A stretch of 64,000 nt of DNA from an uncultured Dialister sp. (GTDB lineage: Bacteria; Bacillota; Negativicutes; Veillonellales; Dialisteraceae), in assembly GCA_900547785.1 (NCBI GenBank), contig URIB01000001.1, positions 175,158 to 239,157 of the forward strand, in the 5' to 3' direction. Positions 42,990-51,856 of this stretch are shown here, piece after piece. Position numbers and translations under genes: made by a program. The notes under the pieces are model-generated. The model was not told the origin of the DNA. It saw only the letters and a list, made by a program, of their open reading frames with translations, and ran no database searches. How positions within the stretch are numbered: the stretch's first letter is position 1; each line of letters opens with the position of its first letter.

Positions 42990-44940
42990 TCCGAGAGGAA
43001 TCATGCGGAGAAGGAGCGTATGGGCGGCTGTTTTATTTACGGTCCTGGCAGTTCTTTTAAGCGTCCGGCTTTTTCATATACAGATTATCGACAGTGATAA
43101 ATATAAAAAAATGGCATTGAACCAAACGGAAGGCGTCCAGGTTTTATATTCTCCCAGAGGAACTATTTTTGACAGAAACGGAAAACGATTGGCATTTTCC
43201 GTTATGGTCAAATCACTGTACTGTGACCCGGGAATGATTCACGGAGATCCGAAAGAAATTGCCGGAGAGCTGTCACCGCTGTTGCATCAGTCGGAAGAGG
43301 AACTCATCGAAAAATTAACAAGAGATACCCGCTTCGTTTGGATACAGCGGCTAATGGACCCGGAAGATTCCGACCGTGTTATTTCTCTTCTGAAAGAGAG
43401 GAAGTGGGAAGGACTCCGTTTTGTTGACGAAAGCCGGAGATACTATCCGAACGGACCGTTATTGGCGAATGTTTTAGGCTTTGTAGGGATAGATGACATG
43501 GGGCTGGACGGACTTGAAATGTCGATGGACGATTTAATAGGAGGCACTGAAAATAAGCAAAGATTACTGATGGATGCGAGAGGCAATCCGATTCTTCAAT
43601 CCGCATTGGCACCTTACAAAGCGGAAGGAGAGCGATCCGTACATTTGACAATTGATCAAAATATACAGTTTTATGCAGAACGGGCGCTTGACAGAGCGAT
43701 GGAAAATACACGGGCTCAAGGAGGATTGATTATTGTTATGGATCCCCAAACCGGCGGAATTTTAGCTTTAGGGAGCCGCCCGACTTATGACCCGAATCAT
43801 TTTGATAAAGCGAAAGAAGAAGATTTTAAAAATAAAGCGGTGGTTGATATTTATGAACCGGGTTCTACATTTAAGCCTATTATTGCGGCAGCCGCATTGG
43901 AGGCGGGAACGTATTCTGCGGAAACCGTTTGGTCTGATCCCGGAGAGATCAGAGCGTCCGGGCATGTGATTAAAAACTGGAATGACGGCTCGTATGGCGA
44001 TGTAAAGTTGGTAGATATTATTAAATATTCTATTAATACAGGATTTGCTCATATCGGTCTGCTGACAGGAGGAAAGACATTAACTGAATATGCAAAAAAA
44101 TTCGGTTTCGGCAAAGTGACAGGCATAGAACTTCCGGGAGAAGAACCGGGGCTTTTATTTGATCCGGAACATATGAAAGATATTGACGTGGCTACCATGT
44201 CAATCGGGCAAGGGATAGCGGTAACGCCTTTGCAAATGTTGCAGGCTTACAGTGCGCTTGCCAATGGGGGAAAAATGGTAAAACCCCATGTTTTGGAATC
44301 GGTCAGAAATCCGGACGGAACTGTTTATAAATCTTACGAAACAGAGTATGCGGGCGAACCGGTATCCAAAGAAGTGGCGGATCAAGTTAAGGATATGATG
44401 GAAAAAGAGGTTTCCGAAGGAGGCGGAATGAATGCCCGCGTGCCGGGGTATCGCATGGGAGGAAAAACAGGGACTGCACAAAAATTGGATGCCCTTCGCG
44501 GCGGCTATCTGGAAAACGAATATATAGCATCATTTTGCGGTTTCGGTCCCATAGAGAATCCCCGGGCGATTTGCCTTGTTGTTTTGGATAATCCGAGAGG
44601 CGTTTATTATGGCGGGTTGGTAGCGGCCCCTGTATTTAAGGAAGCGATGGGACAAATTATGAGGTACTTGGAAATTCCATCAAATGAAACAAGAGAACAA
44701 TCGGAAGAGAATGAAAGTGGGTATGGAAATAAAAATTTTCCTGAAATACCCGATGAAAACACAAAAGAATTTCGCTTGCCGAACTTTTACGGTTGGTCAA
44801 TAAGAGATGTCGGGTCATGGATCGGCAGAGCCGGACTCGGATTTAAACCGGAGGGAACGGGATATGCCGATGCCCAATCGCCGGGGCCTGGTGTGACTGT
44901 CAAACGGGGCGAAGATATTACGGTTCACTTTTCAAAATAA
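42976..44940 (+). CDS. Class B penicillin-binding protein (FtsI/SpoVD-like) with a PASTA domain
   Basis: A peptidoglycan D,D-transpeptidase of the septal class B type. The 654-residue protein has an N-terminal membrane anchor (about 13-33), the dimerization domain starting GTIFDRNGKRLA, and the transpeptidase domain with STFK (GSTFKPI), SIN (KYSINTG) and KTG (GGKTGTAQ). One PASTA domain forms the last 60 residues. PASTA argues for a SpoVD/Pbp2x-type protein over a Gram-negative FtsI. The ATG at 42976 has AGGAG 8 nt upstream and lies inside the end of cca. It is outside the usual mra/dcw cluster. Confidence 0.92.
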   Translation: MRRINPRGIMRRRSVWAAVLFTVLAVLLSVRLFHIQIIDSDKYKKMALNQTEGVQVLYSPRGTIFDRNGKRLAFSVMVKSLYCDPGMIHGDPKEIAGELSPLLHQSEEELIEKLTRDTRFVWIQRLMDPEDSDRVISLLKERKWEGLRFVDESRRYYPNGPLLANVLGFVGIDDMGLDGLEMSMDDLIGGTENKQRLLMDARGNPILQSALAPYKAEGERSVHLTIDQNIQFYAERALDRAMENTRAQGGLIIVMDPQTGGILALGSRPTYDPNHFDKAKEEDFKNKAVVDIYEPGSTFKPIIAAAALEAGTYSAETVWSDPGEIRASGHVIKNWNDGSYGDVKLVDIIKYSINTGFAHIGLLTGGKTLTEYAKKFGFGKVTGIELPGEEPGLLFDPEHMKDIDVATMSIGQGIAVTPLQMLQAYSALANGGKMVKPHVLESVRNPDGTVYKSYETEYAGEPVSKEVADQVKDMMEKEVSEGGGMNARVPGYRMGGKTGTAQKLDALRGGYLENEYIASFCGFGPIENPRAICLVVLDNPRGVYYGGLVAAPVFKEAMGQIMRYLEIPSNETREQSEENESGYGNKNFPEIPDENTKEFRLPNFYGWSIRDVGSWIGRAGLGFKPEGTGYADAQSPGPGVTVKRGEDITVHFSK

Positions 44941-44975
44941 AAAATAACCTGTCATTTGATTGGCGGGTTATTTTT
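44941..44975 (+). terminator. Terminator after the PBP gene
   Basis: AAAATAACC pairs with GGTTATTTT around a loop of about 16 nt that allows two further inner pairs; T5 follows. Confidence 0.8.
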
Positions 44976-45091
44976 ATGTGTTTATATCATAAAAGAAGAA
45001 GAAAAACGAATCCCGCTGCGGAAGTCTGTGATATAATGTAAAAATAAATAAGAATTATCCATTGTTTTCTACAAGCCGGGAGGGATAAGAA

Positions 45092-46759
45092 TTGTTAAGT
45101 GATATTGAAATTGCGCAAAAGGCGAAACTGTATCCCATTGCAGATATTGCTGAAAGTATAGGGATTCCGGAAAAAGAATTGGAAGCGTATGGCCCATATA
45201 AAGCAAAAATTTCCCTTCAATTTTCGGAGTCACTGAAAAATAAACCGATGGGGAAATTGATCCTGGTGACAGCCGTTTCCCCGACACCTGCCGGTGAGGG
45301 TAAGACCACTACGACGGTGGGGCTTGGGCAGGCATTGTCAAAGTTGAATAAAAAAACAATGATTTGTTTGAGGGAACCGTCTCTGGGGCCTTGCATGGGA
45401 ATTAAAGGCGGCGCCGCCGGCGGCGGATATTCGCAAGTGGTGCCCATGGAAGATATTAATCTTCATTTTACAGGGGATTTGCATGCCATTACGGCCACAC
45501 ATAATTTATTGGCGGCGATGGTGGATAATCATATCCATCAAGGAAATATGTTGCATATAGATCCCCGCAAAGTCGTATGGAACCGCGTTATGGATATGAA
45601 TGACAGAGCGCTCAGACATATTGTCGTCGGTCTTGGCGGACATATAAACGGAGTTCCGAGAGAAAGCGGGTTTGACATTACCGTTGCGTCAGAAATAATG
45701 GCGATTCTTTGTCTTGCAAATTCAATCAAAGATATGAAAGAACGGTTTTCAAGAATTATAGTGGGATATACGTATAATAATGAGCCGGTCAGAGCGGGAG
45801 ATATTCATGCGGAAGGCGCTATGACGGCATTGATGAAAGAGGCATTGAAACCCAATTTAGTGCAGACACTGGAACATGTCCCTGCATTTATTCACGGCGG
45901 TCCTTTTGCTAATATTGCTCATGGGTGTAATTCTGTAATAGCGACACGGACAGCACTTCATTTAGCGGATTATGTGGTGACGGAAGCCGGTTTCGGCGCC
46001 GATTTGGGGGCTGAAAAGTTTTTAGATATCAAATGCCGTTTTGCCGGACTTCATCCGGACGGAGTTGTTTTGGTGGCTACTCTTCGTGCATTGAAAATGA
46101 ACGGGGGAAAGCAAAAAAATGAATTGTCGGCATCGGATCCGGAAGCGGTGAGAAGGGGGCTTCCCAATCTGCTGCGCCATATTTCCAACTTGAAGAAATA
46201 TAAGATTCCGATGGTTGTTGCGTTGAATATTTTCCCGACCGACACGGAAGAAGAGAAACAAGTTGTTTACCGGGCTTGTCAGGAAAACGGTGTTATGGTT
46301 GCCGATTCCGATGTTTTTGCGAAAGGCGGGAAAGGCGGGGAGGCTTTGGCGGAAAATTTGCTGAAAGCTATGAAGAAACCCTCGGAATATGAGCCGCTTT
46401 ATAAGTTGGATATACCTCTCAAGGAAAAAATTGAAACGATTGCCAAGGAAATTTATGGAGCGGCCCATGTGCAGTATGATGCGGCGGCAGAAAAAGAGTT
46501 GAAGCATATTGAAGATATGGGGTATGGCGACAGACCCGTCTGCATTGCTAAAACACCGGTTTCTTTTACTGACGATCCGTCTGTATTAGGAGCACCGGAA
46601 GGATTTACGCTGCACGTGAGGGATTGTCATGTATCCGCCGGTGCGGGATTTGTTGTGATATTGACAGGAAAGATTATGACAATGCCGGGACTCCCGAAAT
46701 GTCCGGCGGCAGAAAAAATTGATGTAGATGATGAAGGAAATATTACAGGACTTTTTTAA
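45092..46759 (+). CDS. fhs: Formate-tetrahydrofolate ligase
   Basis: Makes 10-formyl-THF from formate, THF and ATP, linking formate to purine and one-carbon metabolism. The 555-residue product has the TPAGEGKTTTTVGL P-loop, the REPSLGPCMGIKGGAAGGGYSQV active-site region split over residues 95-117, and GRLxFxGD-like elements in the centre. The start is TTG at 45092 with GGGAGGG 7 nt upstream; a TATAAT box lies at 45032-45037. folD follows immediately. Confidence 0.97.
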   Translation: MLSDIEIAQKAKLYPIADIAESIGIPEKELEAYGPYKAKISLQFSESLKNKPMGKLILVTAVSPTPAGEGKTTTTVGLGQALSKLNKKTMICLREPSLGPCMGIKGGAAGGGYSQVVPMEDINLHFTGDLHAITATHNLLAAMVDNHIHQGNMLHIDPRKVVWNRVMDMNDRALRHIVVGLGGHINGVPRESGFDITVASEIMAILCLANSIKDMKERFSRIIVGYTYNNEPVRAGDIHAEGAMTALMKEALKPNLVQTLEHVPAFIHGGPFANIAHGCNSVIATRTALHLADYVVTEAGFGADLGAEKFLDIKCRFAGLHPDGVVLVATLRALKMNGGKQKNELSASDPEAVRRGLPNLLRHISNLKKYKIPMVVALNIFPTDTEEEKQVVYRACQENGVMVADSDVFAKGGKGGEALAENLLKAMKKPSEYEPLYKLDIPLKEKIETIAKEIYGAAHVQYDAAAEKELKHIEDMGYGDRPVCIAKTPVSFTDDPSVLGAPEGFTLHVRDCHVSAGAGFVVILTGKIMTMPGLPKCPAAEKIDVDDEGNITGLF

Positions 46760-46771
46760 ATGAGGGATAGA

Positions 46772-47617
46772 ATGGTACTTGATGGAAAAGAAGTGGCGGC
46801 GGCACTTGAAGAAAAGCTAAAGGGCCGGCTGGAAAAATTGAAAGAAAACAGTTATATTCCCAAGTTAGCCGTTATTTTAACGGGAGATCATTCCGCGTCC
46901 GCCATGTATGCCTCTTTTATGCAAAAAGTGGCTCAAAAATATGGAATACAATCGGAATTGATAAAAAGAGGAAAAGATATCACTGAGAAAGAATTGGAAA
47001 GTCTGATTTCAGACCTGAATGCGGATGCTTCTGTTACGGGAATTTTAATGATGATGCCGCTGCCGGAGCATATATGCACGCAAAAAATGATTGATTGCAT
47101 AGATCCGGATAAAGATGTGGACGGGTTGACAACAGTCAATGCGGGGCGGCTGTTTTCGGGAAGAGACGGCTTTTTCGGGTGTACGCCCCGGGCGGTTATG
47201 GAGATACTTAGACATTATAAAATTCCGTTGGAGGGGAAAGACATTGTAGTCATAGGGAGAAGTAATGTCATAGGGAAACCGGTTTCCATGATGCTTTTAA
47301 ATGAAAATGCAACGGTTACGATTTGTCACTCCCGGAGCCGGAATTTGAAAGATATGACAAGAAAAGCCGATGTGATTGTTGTTGCGGTCGGACATCCTTG
47401 CAGCTTACAGGGAGATATGGTGAAAAAGGGAGCTGTTGTCATTGATGTGGGGATTAACCGGATAGACGGCAAAACCGTGGGTGATGTAGATTATGAATCC
47501 GTATTTCCTGTGGCGGGAGCGGTGACACCGGTGCCGGGCGGAGTAGGTGCCGTTACGACAACGATGGTCATCGAATCCGTTATAAAAGCGGGAGAACAGG
47601 CGATTCATAAGAGATGA
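46772..47617 (+). CDS. folD: Bifunctional methylene-THF dehydrogenase/cyclohydrolase FolD
   Basis: FolD interconverts 5,10-methylene-, methenyl- and 10-formyl-THF. The 281-residue product has the catalytic Tyr/Lys region (SAMYASFMQKVAQKYG), PLPEHI, DKDVDGLT, the nucleotide-binding VIGRSNVIGKPV and the ending PVPGGVGAVTTTM. The ATG at 46772 is preferred because GAGGG lies 5 nt upstream and the N-terminus then matches other FolDs; ATG 46760 directly abuts the fhs stop but lacks a site. It is co-transcribed with fhs. Confidence 0.95.
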   Translation: MVLDGKEVAAALEEKLKGRLEKLKENSYIPKLAVILTGDHSASAMYASFMQKVAQKYGIQSELIKRGKDITEKELESLISDLNADASVTGILMMMPLPEHICTQKMIDCIDPDKDVDGLTTVNAGRLFSGRDGFFGCTPRAVMEILRHYKIPLEGKDIVVIGRSNVIGKPVSMMLLNENATVTICHSRSRNLKDMTRKADVIVVAVGHPCSLQGDMVKKGAVVIDVGINRIDGKTVGDVDYESVFPVAGAVTPVPGGVGAVTTTMVIESVIKAGEQAIHKR

Positions 47618-47649
47618 TTCGTTGTATTTAGAAGAAAGGTGTTTACATA

Positions 47650-48510
47650 GTGCAGGATAATATTGTCGGAAAACTTGTGGAAGAAGAGGTTGATTTTACC
47701 AGAAATCTTATCCAGAATTTCGAGGGCTTTATCATCAATAAAGGCGTCGATATCATCCAGGCCGTTTTGATTTTGGTTGTCGGATATATGATCTGCCGAT
47801 GGCTGCGGAGCGGGATTCAGCGCGTTTTAAGCCGGAGAAGCGCAGATCCTTCTGCAAACAGCTTTGTATCGGAAATCATTTTCTTTTTTTCGTTGGCCAT
47901 CGTTTTAATTATGGCACTGGAAGCGGTAGGGGTGGCTCCAAGCACATTGGTAGCCGCTTTTGGCGGATTGGGTCTGGCAATCGGGCTGGGACTTAAGGAT
48001 AATGTAGGAAATGTCGCGTCAGGGATATTTATTTTGATATTTCGGCCCTTTAAAGTGGGAGATTATATACAAATCGGAACGAACCAGGGGACTGTAGTGG
48101 ATATACGTATCATGTATACGGAGATGTCTACATTAGGAAACCAGATGATTTCCATTCCGAATTCACAATTGACAAACAGTATCATAAAAAATTACTCCAG
48201 CTTTATTACACGAAATATAGAGTTTGTTTTCGATGTAGGGTATGAAACGGATTTAGTTAAATGCATTGAAATTTTAAAAAAAGTATTTCGCGAAGATGAG
48301 TATGTCTTAAACGGCGCTGATTTACCTATTTACGTAAGCTCTATGGCGGAATCAAGTATTCGCATTTATGTAAGAGCACAAGTGGAGCGTATAAAATATT
48401 ATGATGCACAAAATCAGTTGTACATTAAAGTGAAAAATGCATTTGATGATGCAGGGATATCCATTCCGTTTCCACAACTGGTTATTCATCAGGGAGATAA
48501 AGAATCGTAA
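47650..48510 (+). CDS. mscS: Small-conductance mechanosensitive channel (MscS family)
   Basis: An MscS-type channel that opens under membrane tension to relieve hypo-osmotic shock. The 286-residue protein has about three membrane helices; the pore-lining third helix reads AAFGGLGLAIGLGLKDNVGN, then the beta domain (RPFKVGDYIQIG, IPNSQLTNSIIKNYS) and a cytoplasmic cage domain. The start is GTG at 47650 with GAAAGG about 10 nt upstream. It is 32 nt after folD and just ahead of a T-box leader. Confidence 0.93.
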   Translation: MQDNIVGKLVEEEVDFTRNLIQNFEGFIINKGVDIIQAVLILVVGYMICRWLRSGIQRVLSRRSADPSANSFVSEIIFFFSLAIVLIMALEAVGVAPSTLVAAFGGLGLAIGLGLKDNVGNVASGIFILIFRPFKVGDYIQIGTNQGTVVDIRIMYTEMSTLGNQMISIPNSQLTNSIIKNYSSFITRNIEFVFDVGYETDLVKCIEILKKVFREDEYVLNGADLPIYVSSMAESSIRIYVRAQVERIKYYDAQNQLYIKVKNAFDDAGISIPFPQLVIHQGDKES

Positions 48511-48515
48511 AAAGT

Positions 48516-48544
48516 TTGACATAAAAAAAACGGAGTGATATACT
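48516..48544 (+). promoter_or_regulatory. Promoter of the T-box ECF operon
   Basis: TTGACA (48516-48521) and TATACT (48539-48544) with 17-nt spacing, beginning 5 nt after the mscS stop. Confidence 0.85.
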
Positions 48545-48549
48545 CTGTC

Positions 48550-48808
48550 TAATATCAGTGATTGGGAGTAGTAGTAATGATTTGATATCATAGAGAGCCG
48601 GCGTATGGTGGAAGCCGGAATATCGGTTATTATGAATGGACCCATGAGATGCAGCCTGAGCCGTAATCGGGGTAGGAGCTGCCGGAACTTCCGTTAAAAA
48701 GAGATGGATAACCATGAAGTTGGACTTTCAGTCAATTAGGGTGGCACCGCGGAAACATTTCCTTTCGTCCCTTTGCAGAAATGCAGGGGAATGGAAGGAT
48801 TTTTTTAT
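48550..48808 (+). promoter_or_regulatory. T-box riboswitch, predicted specificity tRNA-Trp
   Basis: The canonical T-box sequence AGGGTGGCACCGCGG is at 48738-48752, and stem I has the AGAGAGCCGG bulge region and a GGTGGAAGCCGG distal loop (48592-48618). On the 3' side of stem I a GAA (48634-48636) precedes TGG (48637-48639) and then A, so the specifier codon reads UGG, tryptophan. The T-box acceptor bulge is TGGC (48742-48745); its C pairs with a G discriminator, as tRNA-Trp carries. A terminator (48761-48807) with long stem and T7 ends the leader. Uncharged tRNA-Trp would favour read-through into the ECF genes. Confidence 0.9.
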
Positions 48809-48831
48809 TTCGTAGTTTAGGAGGGATGGTT

Positions 48832-50319
48832 ATGGAAGCGGTAAAAAATGTATCACAACCGGTATTTACTAAATCAAGAGGGGGAAAATTCCGCTGGCTT
48901 ACGATCTCTACCTTAATGCTGGCGATCGGAATGCTGCTTCATCTGGTATCACCCTCTGTGGCGGGGTTTACACCGAATTGGATGATTGCGACGTATGTAG
49001 TGGCAATTCTTTTGACAAAACCGACTTACAAACAGTGCTTGGGGATTTGCATGGTAGCGGCTCTCATGGAAGTATTTACATCAAAGTCGGCTTTTCCTTA
49101 CGGAGATTTTTTCAGTGAATTTGCCGGGGCCTTTGTAGCAGGTTTCTTTGCTCATTCCGTGCCGCCTATTAAAATCGGAAAATTTTCTTTGCGGCCGATG
49201 CTTGCCGGATTTATTACGACTTTGGTAAGCGGATTTATCTTTGTATCCATTCTGACTTTAATTGTAGGGATTCCCATCAATGTATATTTGTATGTCATGC
49301 TTCCCATGGTTGCTTTAGTGGGTGTCGGGAATGCCGTTATTACACCTTTTTTGTATTTCCCTGCATTAAAATTGTTTAAATCCATGAATTATATGACAGC
49401 ATCCGATGTAGAGGACAGTGATCACAGCGGATTTCTTTTAAAACAGAAAGAGGAAGGCGTCATCAGTGTGGAGCATCTGACTTATTCCTATCCGTTTTCT
49501 AAAAATCCTGCACTGACGGATGTTTCCATGACAGCGAAGCAGGGGGACTTCATCGTGGTAACCGGACCTAACGGAGCCGGGAAAACGACATTGCTGATGT
49601 CCATGGCGGGAGCCGTTCCTCATTATTATGGCGGCAGAATGGAGGGAATGGTCTTTACCGGAGGTAAGGCGGTCACACAAACTGAAATTGCCGATTTGGC
49701 GTCCAGTATAGGGGTTATTTTAGCGGACTATTCGGCGCAGATTGTGACACTGACAGTGGGAGAAGAAATGGCGTTCACATTGGAAAATCACGGGTTTCCT
49801 CCGGAAGAAATTAAAAAGCGGTCAAAACAGGCGCTGAAAAAAGTTCATTTGGACGGTTTGGAAGACAGAAAAGTGGCGACTCTTTCCGGCGGGCAAAGGC
49901 AGAGATTGGTTGTGGCGGCCGTATTAGCGGAAGAACCTCAAGTGATTGTTTTTGATGAACCTACTTCCGCTTTGGATCCGGAAGGGGTCAAAGAATTTTA
50001 TGAAATGGTGGGAGAACTCAATCAAAAGACGGGAGTGACCGTCATTGTGGCGGAGCATCATTTAGAGGCGACATTGCCTTATGCCACACGATTTATTTTG
50101 ATGGATGAGGGAAAGATTATCAGTGACGGTAAACCGGAGAATGTGATGAAATACATGAATCGGAATCATATATATGAAGAAGCTATTCCTGATATGTATA
50201 AAGCACAACTTTTATTGGAAGAAGCGGGGGTTACATTTGAAAAACCGTTTTTGAATATTCATGATGCGGCGTTTTCAGTCGTTAATTCCATAAAGAAAGA
50301 GGGGGAGAATCATGCTTGA
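48832..50319 (+). CDS. ECF transporter S component (TrpP-like) fused to an ECF ATPase
   Basis: The 495-residue product combines two modules usually on separate polypeptides. Residues 1-185 are a membrane S component with about six segments, resembling the TrpP tryptophan family (MLAIGMLLHLVSP, then the AILLTKPTYKQCLG region). Residues 208-440 are an ABC ATPase with Walker A GPNGAGKTT, LSGGQRQR, and FDEPTSALDP Walker B. The ATG at 48832 has AGGAGG 7 nt upstream; ATG 48826 is too close. It lies directly after the T-box terminator and overlaps the next gene by 8 nt. Tryptophan import is inferred from the T-box. Confidence 0.85.
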   Translation: MEAVKNVSQPVFTKSRGGKFRWLTISTLMLAIGMLLHLVSPSVAGFTPNWMIATYVVAILLTKPTYKQCLGICMVAALMEVFTSKSAFPYGDFFSEFAGAFVAGFFAHSVPPIKIGKFSLRPMLAGFITTLVSGFIFVSILTLIVGIPINVYLYVMLPMVALVGVGNAVITPFLYFPALKLFKSMNYMTASDVEDSDHSGFLLKQKEEGVISVEHLTYSYPFSKNPALTDVSMTAKQGDFIVVTGPNGAGKTTLLMSMAGAVPHYYGGRMEGMVFTGGKAVTQTEIADLASSIGVILADYSAQIVTLTVGEEMAFTLENHGFPPEEIKKRSKQALKKVHLDGLEDRKVATLSGGQRQRLVVAAVLAEEPQVIVFDEPTSALDPEGVKEFYEMVGELNQKTGVTVIVAEHHLEATLPYATRFILMDEGKIISDGKPENVMKYMNRNHIYEEAIPDMYKAQLLLEEAGVTFEKPFLNIHDAAFSVVNSIKKEGENHA

Positions 50320-51130
50320 ATTGGATCATGTAAGTTTTCGGTATACAAAGGACAGCCCGCTTGTCTTATCAGATATCTCTCTTTCATTTGGTAAAGGAGA
50401 ATTTGTTGCCGTTACAGGAAGAAACGGCAGCGGAAAAACGACAGTGACTCGTCTTTTGACCGGGTTGGAAAAACCTGTCAAAGGATTTGTTATCTATGAT
50501 GAAAAAAATGTAACCAATGAAACTGCCGCAGAGCGAAGCCGTTTCATCGGTTATGTGTTCCAGCAACCGGACAGACAAATGTTCATGCCCACGGTCAGAG
50601 AAGAAATTGCTTTTGGACCTTATCAACAGGGGAAACGGGGGCAGGAACTGGATGAAATTGTCAATCAGGCAATGAAAGATACGGATATTTTTGAGCTGGC
50701 TGATGAGTATCCTCGGACATTATCCCGGGGGGATCAGCAAAGAGTGGCCATTGCATCGGGATTGGCTATGAATACGGAGTATCTGGTGCTTGATGAACCG
50801 ACCAGCGGGCAGGACGGAGCGGAAAAGAAAAAATTGATGAAATTAATGAACCGCCTGAAGGATCTGGGAATTACGATTATTCTTGTTACGCACGATATGG
50901 ATATAGTGGCCGCCGAGTGTACAAGAGTGATTGTCGTTGCCGATAAAAGTGTTGTTTTTGACGGAAAACCGGAAGAACTCTTCTCTATGGAAAACAGACC
51001 TGAAAGCTGGGGATTGGCATATCCTCCATCGGTTCTTCTCGGACGCAAACTTCCGGGAGCTCCTTATTGCAGAAATATGTCGGAGTTCTGTGAAGCCTAT
51101 TTACACTTGAAGGGAGCGATGACGAAATGA
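50312..51130 (+). CDS. Second ECF transporter ATP-binding protein
   Basis: A 272-residue ECF ATPase, partner of the S-A fusion. It has Walker A GRNGSGKTT, the Q-loop (GYVFQQPDRQMF, the ECF-type motif), signature LSRGDQQR (LSGGQ altered to LSRGD) and Walker B YLVLDEPTSG. The altered signature is typical of asymmetric ATPase pairs in which one site is weakened. It overlaps the preceding gene by 8 nt and the following ecfT by 4 nt (ATGA), so the three are translated as one unit. Confidence 0.9.
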   Translation: MLELDHVSFRYTKDSPLVLSDISLSFGKGEFVAVTGRNGSGKTTVTRLLTGLEKPVKGFVIYDEKNVTNETAAERSRFIGYVFQQPDRQMFMPTVREEIAFGPYQQGKRGQELDEIVNQAMKDTDIFELADEYPRTLSRGDQQRVAIASGLAMNTEYLVLDEPTSGQDGAEKKKLMKLMNRLKDLGITIILVTHDMDIVAAECTRVIVVADKSVVFDGKPEELFSMENRPESWGLAYPPSVLLGRKLPGAPYCRNMSEFCEAYLHLKGAMTK

Positions 51131-51810
51131 GAAACCTGGTGCCGATTACAAAAATTATCCTGACTTTAGCTACCGCTGTTTGGGCAATTGTTTTGAGGGA
51201 ACCGATGAGTTTGGGAATCCTGTGCCTTTTTGAAATCTGTATTTTGATTATATCGAAAGAGTTTTTTAACAATTTGAAAGCGTTCTTCATGCTCGTGGTC
51301 TTTGCTTTTTTCCTGGGACTTATAGAATATATCGGGGGCGGTACGGAAAAAGGCGCCGTCGTGGCCGCTTTGCGCATGCTCGGAATGACAATCATATTTA
51401 TTTATCTTCTTGCTACCGTAAAACTGCAGGATTTGACCGCCGCTATGGTTATGCAAATGAAAGTGCCTTATGAATATGCATTTATGTTTACCGCCGGGCT
51501 CCGGTTTGTTCCCGATTTTATAGAAGAGAACAGAGCGGTGGCGGAAGCGCAGGCATGCCGCGGGCTTGCTATAGAGGGGAATTTTATTAAACAAATTAAA
51601 CGATATATGTCTGTTGTAAGGCCGCTCATGCTTCGTTCTCTCGGCCGCAGCGAAACAATGGCGCTTTCATTGGAACTTCGCGGATTCGGCGGATCCAAAC
51701 GTACGTTTATGGAAAGTGTAGCACCGAAAATTTCCGATTATGGAATGATGGGTCTTATCTGTGTCATTACGGCAGGTGTCATCGCAGGGCGGATTTTTTA
51801 CAATTTCTAA
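51127..51810 (+). CDS. ECF transporter transmembrane coupling protein EcfT
   Basis: EcfT joins the ATPases to the S component. The 227-residue protein has about five hydrophobic segments and the two coupling-helix motifs, AQACRG and SLELRGFG (the Arg-Gly signatures). It completes a group I (dedicated) ECF cassette: S-A fusion, A, T. queF follows 46 nt downstream on the same strand. Confidence 0.92.
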   Translation: MRNLVPITKIILTLATAVWAIVLREPMSLGILCLFEICILIISKEFFNNLKAFFMLVVFAFFLGLIEYIGGGTEKGAVVAALRMLGMTIIFIYLLATVKLQDLTAAMVMQMKVPYEYAFMFTAGLRFVPDFIEENRAVAEAQACRGLAIEGNFIKQIKRYMSVVRPLMLRSLGRSETMALSLELRGFGGSKRTFMESVAPKISDYGMMGLICVITAGVIAGRIFYNF

Positions 51811-51856
51811 AGCTGTCAGCTTGACATGGAATCACACATAAAAAGGAGACTGCGTA

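Noticed and set aside
48637..48640. Glycine specifier (GGA) in the T-box
   Set aside because: It would be followed by C instead of purine, and the acceptor bulge base C does not match the U discriminator of tRNA-Gly.
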